From Acidimicrobiaceae bacterium (GTDB lineage: Bacteria > Actinomycetota > Acidimicrobiia > Acidimicrobiales > MedAcidi-G1), in the NCBI GenBank assembly GCA_002729765.1, contig PBYV01000042.1, forward strand, positions 1-48,016: a DNA stretch of 48,016 nt, in the 5' to 3' direction. The notes under the pieces were generated by a model that saw nothing but the letters and a program-made list of their open reading frames with translations, ran no database searches and had not been told where the DNA came from. This document shows positions 45,092-48,016 of the stretch, one piece after another. The stretch's first letter is position 1. Every line of letters begins with the position of its first letter. A program made the translations under genes and the position numbers.

Positions 45092-45861
45092 GATGCTTCC
45101 CCTAAGTAAGCAGCAACCACACGCTGGTCACTTTGCACTTCTTTTGGCGGTCCAGTCACAATTGTTTGTCCAAAGTCAAGTGCCATTACACAATCTGCTA
45201 TATCCATCACCATTGCCATGTCATGTTCAACAAGCAAAATGGAAATCTTCAATTGATTGTTTATTTCCAGAATGTACCTAGCCATGTCTTCAGTCTCTTC
45301 AAGATTCATGCCTGCAACAGGTTCATCTAAAAGAAGAATCCTTGGCTCCATAGCAAGAGCTCTTCCTAATTCAACACGTTTCTGGATTCCATAAGGGAGC
45401 AAACCAACTGGTTGATATCGATAAGGTTGGAGTTCAAGCAGATCGATAATTATTTCGATTTTTTGACGATTTACTATTTCTTCGTTCTTAGCGCGACCCC
45501 ACCATAGAGCTCCAGACAAAAATCCTGTCTTCATCTGAAGATGCCGACCGAGTAGCAAATTATCAATGAGATTTAAATTCATAAATAAGCCAAGATTTTG
45601 AAAAGTCCTACCTACACCCAGACGCGCTACATTTACAGGTCTTTTACCTATCAATTCCTTGTCCTCAAATGAAATCGAACCCTTCTCAGGTTTATACACA
45701 CCGTTTATGCAATTAAAAATTGATGTTTTACCAGCACCATTGGGACCAATGATCGCAAAAAGTTCTCCTGGCTGAACACTGAAACTTACTTCTTCAAGAG
45801 CGGTCACTCCTCCAAAACGAAGTGTCACATCACTTACGTCGAGTATCGTCGATGAGCTCAT
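45088..45861 (-). CDS. Branched-chain-type ABC importer ATPase, LivG-like
   Basis: A 257-residue ABC ATPase. Walker A is GPNGAGKTS, Q-loop follows in GVGRTFQNLGLF, the signature is degenerate (LLPYGIQKRVELGRAL, with PYGIQ in place of LSGGQ), Walker B is RILLLDEPVAGMN and the H-loop is LVEHDM. I start at ATG 45861: GGAG lies 6 bases before it, and its A overlaps the TGA of the upstream ATPase gene. The non-canonical signature (GIQ/GxQ) is common in LivG-type proteins. Confidence 0.92.
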   Translation of the reverse strand: MSSSTILDVSDVTLRFGGVTALEEVSFSVQPGELFAIIGPNGAGKTSIFNCINGVYKPEKGSISFEDKELIGKRPVNVARLGVGRTFQNLGLFMNLNLIDNLLLGRHLQMKTGFLSGALWWGRAKNEEIVNRQKIEIIIDLLELQPYRYQPVGLLPYGIQKRVELGRALAMEPRILLLDEPVAGMNLEETEDMARYILEINNQLKISILLVEHDMAMVMDIADCVMALDFGQTIVTGPPKEVQSDQRVVAAYLGEAS

Positions 45862-46691
45862 CAAGCGCTCCATCTCTTTCTTCGACGGTAAGTTTTTACG
45901 TCTTTAAAAGAACGTCTACCTGCTTCTCCAACACCTAAATAAAACTCTTTTATATCATCATCCTGTAATAGCTCATCACTTGATCCATCACGAACAATTC
46001 TTCCATTTTCAAGCACGTATCCACGATTTGCTATTGAAAGTGCCATGGTCGCATTTTGTTCTACCAACAAAACACTTGTTCCTTGTTTATTTACTGTTTC
46101 AATAATGTCTCTGATTTGTTGAACAAGTAATGGTGCAAGTCCCAAAGATGGCTCATCTAACACTAATAATTTTGGCGAAGTCATCAGTGCTCTACCAATA
46201 GCTAGCATTTGTTGTTCTCCGCCTGAAAGATAACCTGCCGTCGAACGGGAACGAGAAGCCAAAACTGGAAAAAGACTTACAACACGATCATGTGCTTCTG
46301 AAATTTTCTGACGTGACGTCACTGTATAGGCGCCTGCTCGAAGGTTTTCTTCAACTGTTAGTTCTGCAAAAATTCTTCTACCTTCCATGACTTGCGACAA
46401 ACCAGCGCGAACTAATTTCGACGGATCATCTCTATTTATTTTTTCGCCAAGAAAAGACACAGAACCTTTCGTTATTCGGCCTCTATGGAGTTCCAACAAC
46501 CCAGTAATTGAACGTAATAAAGTTGTTTTCCCAGCACCATTTGCACCTAATAGAGCAACAATTTCACCCTGCGATACATTCATTGAAATACCACGAAGAA
46601 CTAATATCACTTCGTTGTAAACGACTTCAAGGTTCTCTACTGAGAGTATCAGCGACCCCCTGTTATCTAAATTGAGTTCCATTGGGATCAT
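45861..46691 (-). CDS. Branched-chain-type ABC importer ATPase, LivF-like
   Basis: A 276-residue ABC ATPase. Walker A is GANGAGKTTL, Q-loop region GLSQVMEGRRIFAELTVEENL, signature YLSGGEQQMLAIGRAL, Walker B LLVLDEPSLGLAP and H-loop LVEQNA, the classic LivF set. A C-terminal tail of about 25 basic residues is extra. The start is uncertain: ATG 46691 is used, with ATG 46682 and TTG 46700 as alternatives, and no ribosome-binding site helps. It follows the terminator-like hairpin downstream of the binding-protein gene. Confidence 0.9.
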   Translation of the reverse strand: MIPMELNLDNRGSLILSVENLEVVYNEVILVLRGISMNVSQGEIVALLGANGAGKTTLLRSITGLLELHRGRITKGSVSFLGEKINRDDPSKLVRAGLSQVMEGRRIFAELTVEENLRAGAYTVTSRQKISEAHDRVVSLFPVLASRSRSTAGYLSGGEQQMLAIGRALMTSPKLLVLDEPSLGLAPLLVQQIRDIIETVNKQGTSVLLVEQNATMALSIANRGYVLENGRIVRDGSSDELLQDDDIKEFYLGVGEAGRRSFKDVKTYRRRKRWSA

Positions 46692-46711
46692 GTTAACCAA
46701 CTAAAAAGCTT

Positions 46712-46740
46712 AGGGCCCATGGGTTTAACCCATGGGCCCT
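46712..46740 (-). terminator. Terminator/attenuator between binding protein and importer ATPase
   Basis: Arms AGGGCCCATGGGTT and AACCCATGGGCCCT pair over at least 12 bp around a short loop. On the minus strand the hairpin is followed by AAGCTTTTTAG, a T-run suited to intrinsic termination. Partial read-through would give much more binding protein than membrane components, a known pattern for ABC importers. Confidence 0.75.
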
Positions 46741-46759
46741 AACTACATTGTCAATTCAA

Positions 46760-48016
46760 TTAGAAATCGTAATCGGAAGCGTATTCGCTCTCGTATCCGA
46801 TAACTACAGCTTCAACACCGTTTGGAACTTCCGGATTTACTCGGAAAATCGTATTTGCTGTTGCTGGCTGTCTTTCATCAACCTGACCATACTGATAGTC
46901 ACCTGAAAGACCCTCATAGTCAACACTCATTTGAGTAGAAGCTTGAAGGATTCCTTCACGTGACAGATCACCGTTGGCCACAGCTTGTTCGAGTGCTCCT
47001 GCACTCGCCATAGCCATTACATATCCGGCCGCAAAATAGTAATCAGGTTCTTGATCTGGTGCGTAGGTAGCCATTCTTTCCATCATTGCAACAGCACCAG
47101 GCATACTTGTGTCTCCCCAAGTGCCTCCCTCGCCAATAATGACGAGGTTTTCTTGTAGATATGGGGCTAAAGCTGAAGCAGCAAAAACATTAATCCATAC
47201 CGGGGATTGACCTATCCATGTGGGTGCGAAACCTGCACCTGCAGCAGCACCACCTATTCCGCCTACTGCAGAAGGAAGCGCTGTGAGCCACACCACTTCA
47301 CATCCTGATCCTTGCAGTTGTCCAATCTGAGCGCTGAAATCAGCATCCCCAGAAACGTACCTTGCAGTTTCAGTAATTGTGATTCCTGCCTTTGGAGCAA
47401 TCCATTCAAGTCCAGCCTGACCGGCCTCTCCATATGGATCATCCTGGATCAAACTGCAATAAACCTGATCTGTCGAACCTCCGCCTTCATTCAACCACCA
47501 GTCAATTCCATTGATGACTTGAACTTGATAAGGAGCTCCCCATGGGATCAAATTAGATTCACGAACCCAAGCTGAGTCAAGTGATGCAGGAACTGCCATT
47601 AAGCCATCTTCATTTAATGACTCAAGAAGCGCAGTTACAACAGGCGTTCCAAAAAGATTACCTACTATAGCTATGTCATCTTTCATGTCGTTGTATGCCT
47701 GAACAGCAACACTGGGGTTGTAAGTACTATCAGCTTCTACGAGTTCAACAGGATATTTACCAGCAATACCACCTTGCGAGTTAACCCATTCATAATAGGT
47801 TGCAACCCCTGCTTGTAATGGTTTACCGATAATAGCTGCTGGTCCACTGGAATCATTTATAATTCCTATTTTGATTGTTGTTCCATCAAAGCCAGCAGCA
47901 ACTTCTGGGTCTCCTGCGCTACATGCTGGGTTGCTGTCTGCGTCCCATACGCATGCGCTCATCGCACCAGATTCTAGGTCTGCTTTCAAAGTAGTAAGCA
48001 TTGATTTGATGTCGTC
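46760..48016 (-). CDS. ABC importer substrate-binding protein (Peripla_BP_6), 5' truncated
   Basis: The 418 codons present encode a LivK-type periplasmic ligand-binding protein: TIKIGIINDSSGPAAIIGKP opens the first lobe, then QGGIAGKYPVELVEADSTYN and a second lobe with GITITETARYVSGDADFS. The frame is open through the window edge and there is no signal peptide; a Cys-containing stretch (SACVWDAD, PACSAG) precedes the first lobe, so the true start and export signal lie beyond position 48016. The ATG at 48001 is therefore probably internal. It should give the importer its substrate specificity. Confidence 0.9.
   Translation of the reverse strand, partial: DDIKSMLTTLKADLESGAMSACVWDADSNPACSAGDPEVAAGFDGTTIKIGIINDSSGPAAIIGKPLQAGVATYYEWVNSQGGIAGKYPVELVEADSTYNPSVAVQAYNDMKDDIAIVGNLFGTPVVTALLESLNEDGLMAVPASLDSAWVRESNLIPWGAPYQVQVINGIDWWLNEGGGSTDQVYCSLIQDDPYGEAGQAGLEWIAPKAGITITETARYVSGDADFSAQIGQLQGSGCEVVWLTALPSAVGGIGGAAAGAGFAPTWIGQSPVWINVFAASALAPYLQENLVIIGEGGTWGDTSMPGAVAMMERMATYAPDQEPDYYFAAGYVMAMASAGALEQAVANGDLSREGILQASTQMSVDYEGLSGDYQYGQVDERQPATANTIFRVNPEVPNGVEAVVIGYESEYASDYDF

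Overview
The window is a dense, AT-rich stretch of bacterial chromosome (well under half G+C by eye) with short intergenic gaps and no gene-free stretch over 300 bases. Several features point to an actinobacterium: an acyl-CoA carboxylase beta chain followed by a small epsilon-like subunit, a luciferase-like oxidoreductase and a PPOX-type flavoprotein of kinds that often use F420, and frequent leaderless promoters. The low G+C and compact layout fit a free-living, possibly marine, Acidimicrobiia-like lineage. This placement is inference. No phage, insertion sequence, CRISPR array or integrase was seen.

Layout. 1-4.9 kb: an MFS exporter, a DUF1295 membrane reductase and an FAD oxidoreductase on the plus strand, facing a PPOX flavoprotein, a DCC-family protein and FxsA. 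4.9-8.0 kb: selA and selB, the core of selenocysteine insertion. 8.0-10.2 kb: a degenerate NfeD-type membrane protein and a STAS protein, divergent from a lone response regulator and tRNA-Pro(CGG). 10.3-13.9 kb: an SRPBCC protein overlapping a sulfatase fused to a PfpI/DJ-1 domain, then an unknown Cys-pair protein. 14.1-18.6 kb: a DEAD-box helicase with a long basic tail, a transsulfuration pair (CBS and a cystathionine gamma-lyase/synthase) and a DUF6356 protein. 18.6-21.4 kb: a cytosolic reductive-dehalogenase-like Fe-S protein and a phosphonate-monoester-hydrolase-like enzyme. 21.4-29.6 kb: an EamA exporter, a YbaK-type deacylase, a MazG-like protein, an LLM oxidoreductase, asd, two lipoproteins, lysC and a membrane-anchored cyclophilin. 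29.6-36.7 kb: an acyl-CoA carboxylase beta/epsilon pair, a LOG-family protein, a 5'-3' exonuclease, methylmalonyl-CoA epimerase, recR, dnaX, tadA and two tRNA-Ser genes.

36.7-48.0 kb is one long minus-strand block. A branched-chain-type ABC importer (binding protein, two ATPases, two permeases) has an acyl-CoA ligase gene inserted between its ATPase and permease genes. It is followed by an acetoacetate-decarboxylase-family enzyme, two amidohydrolase-2 proteins and an SDR. This looks like uptake, CoA activation and ring or side-chain breakdown of an unidentified carboxylic acid. It is the best candidate here for an undescribed pathway.

Two regulatory patterns stand out. Ten genes at the start of transcription units carry a TANNNT box exactly six bases before ATG, as expected for leaderless mRNAs, while genes inside operons usually use Shine-Dalgarno sites or overlapping stop/start codons. 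dnaX contains an in-frame A-AAA-AAA run whose -1 frame stops three codons later, the layout of a tau/gamma frameshift site.
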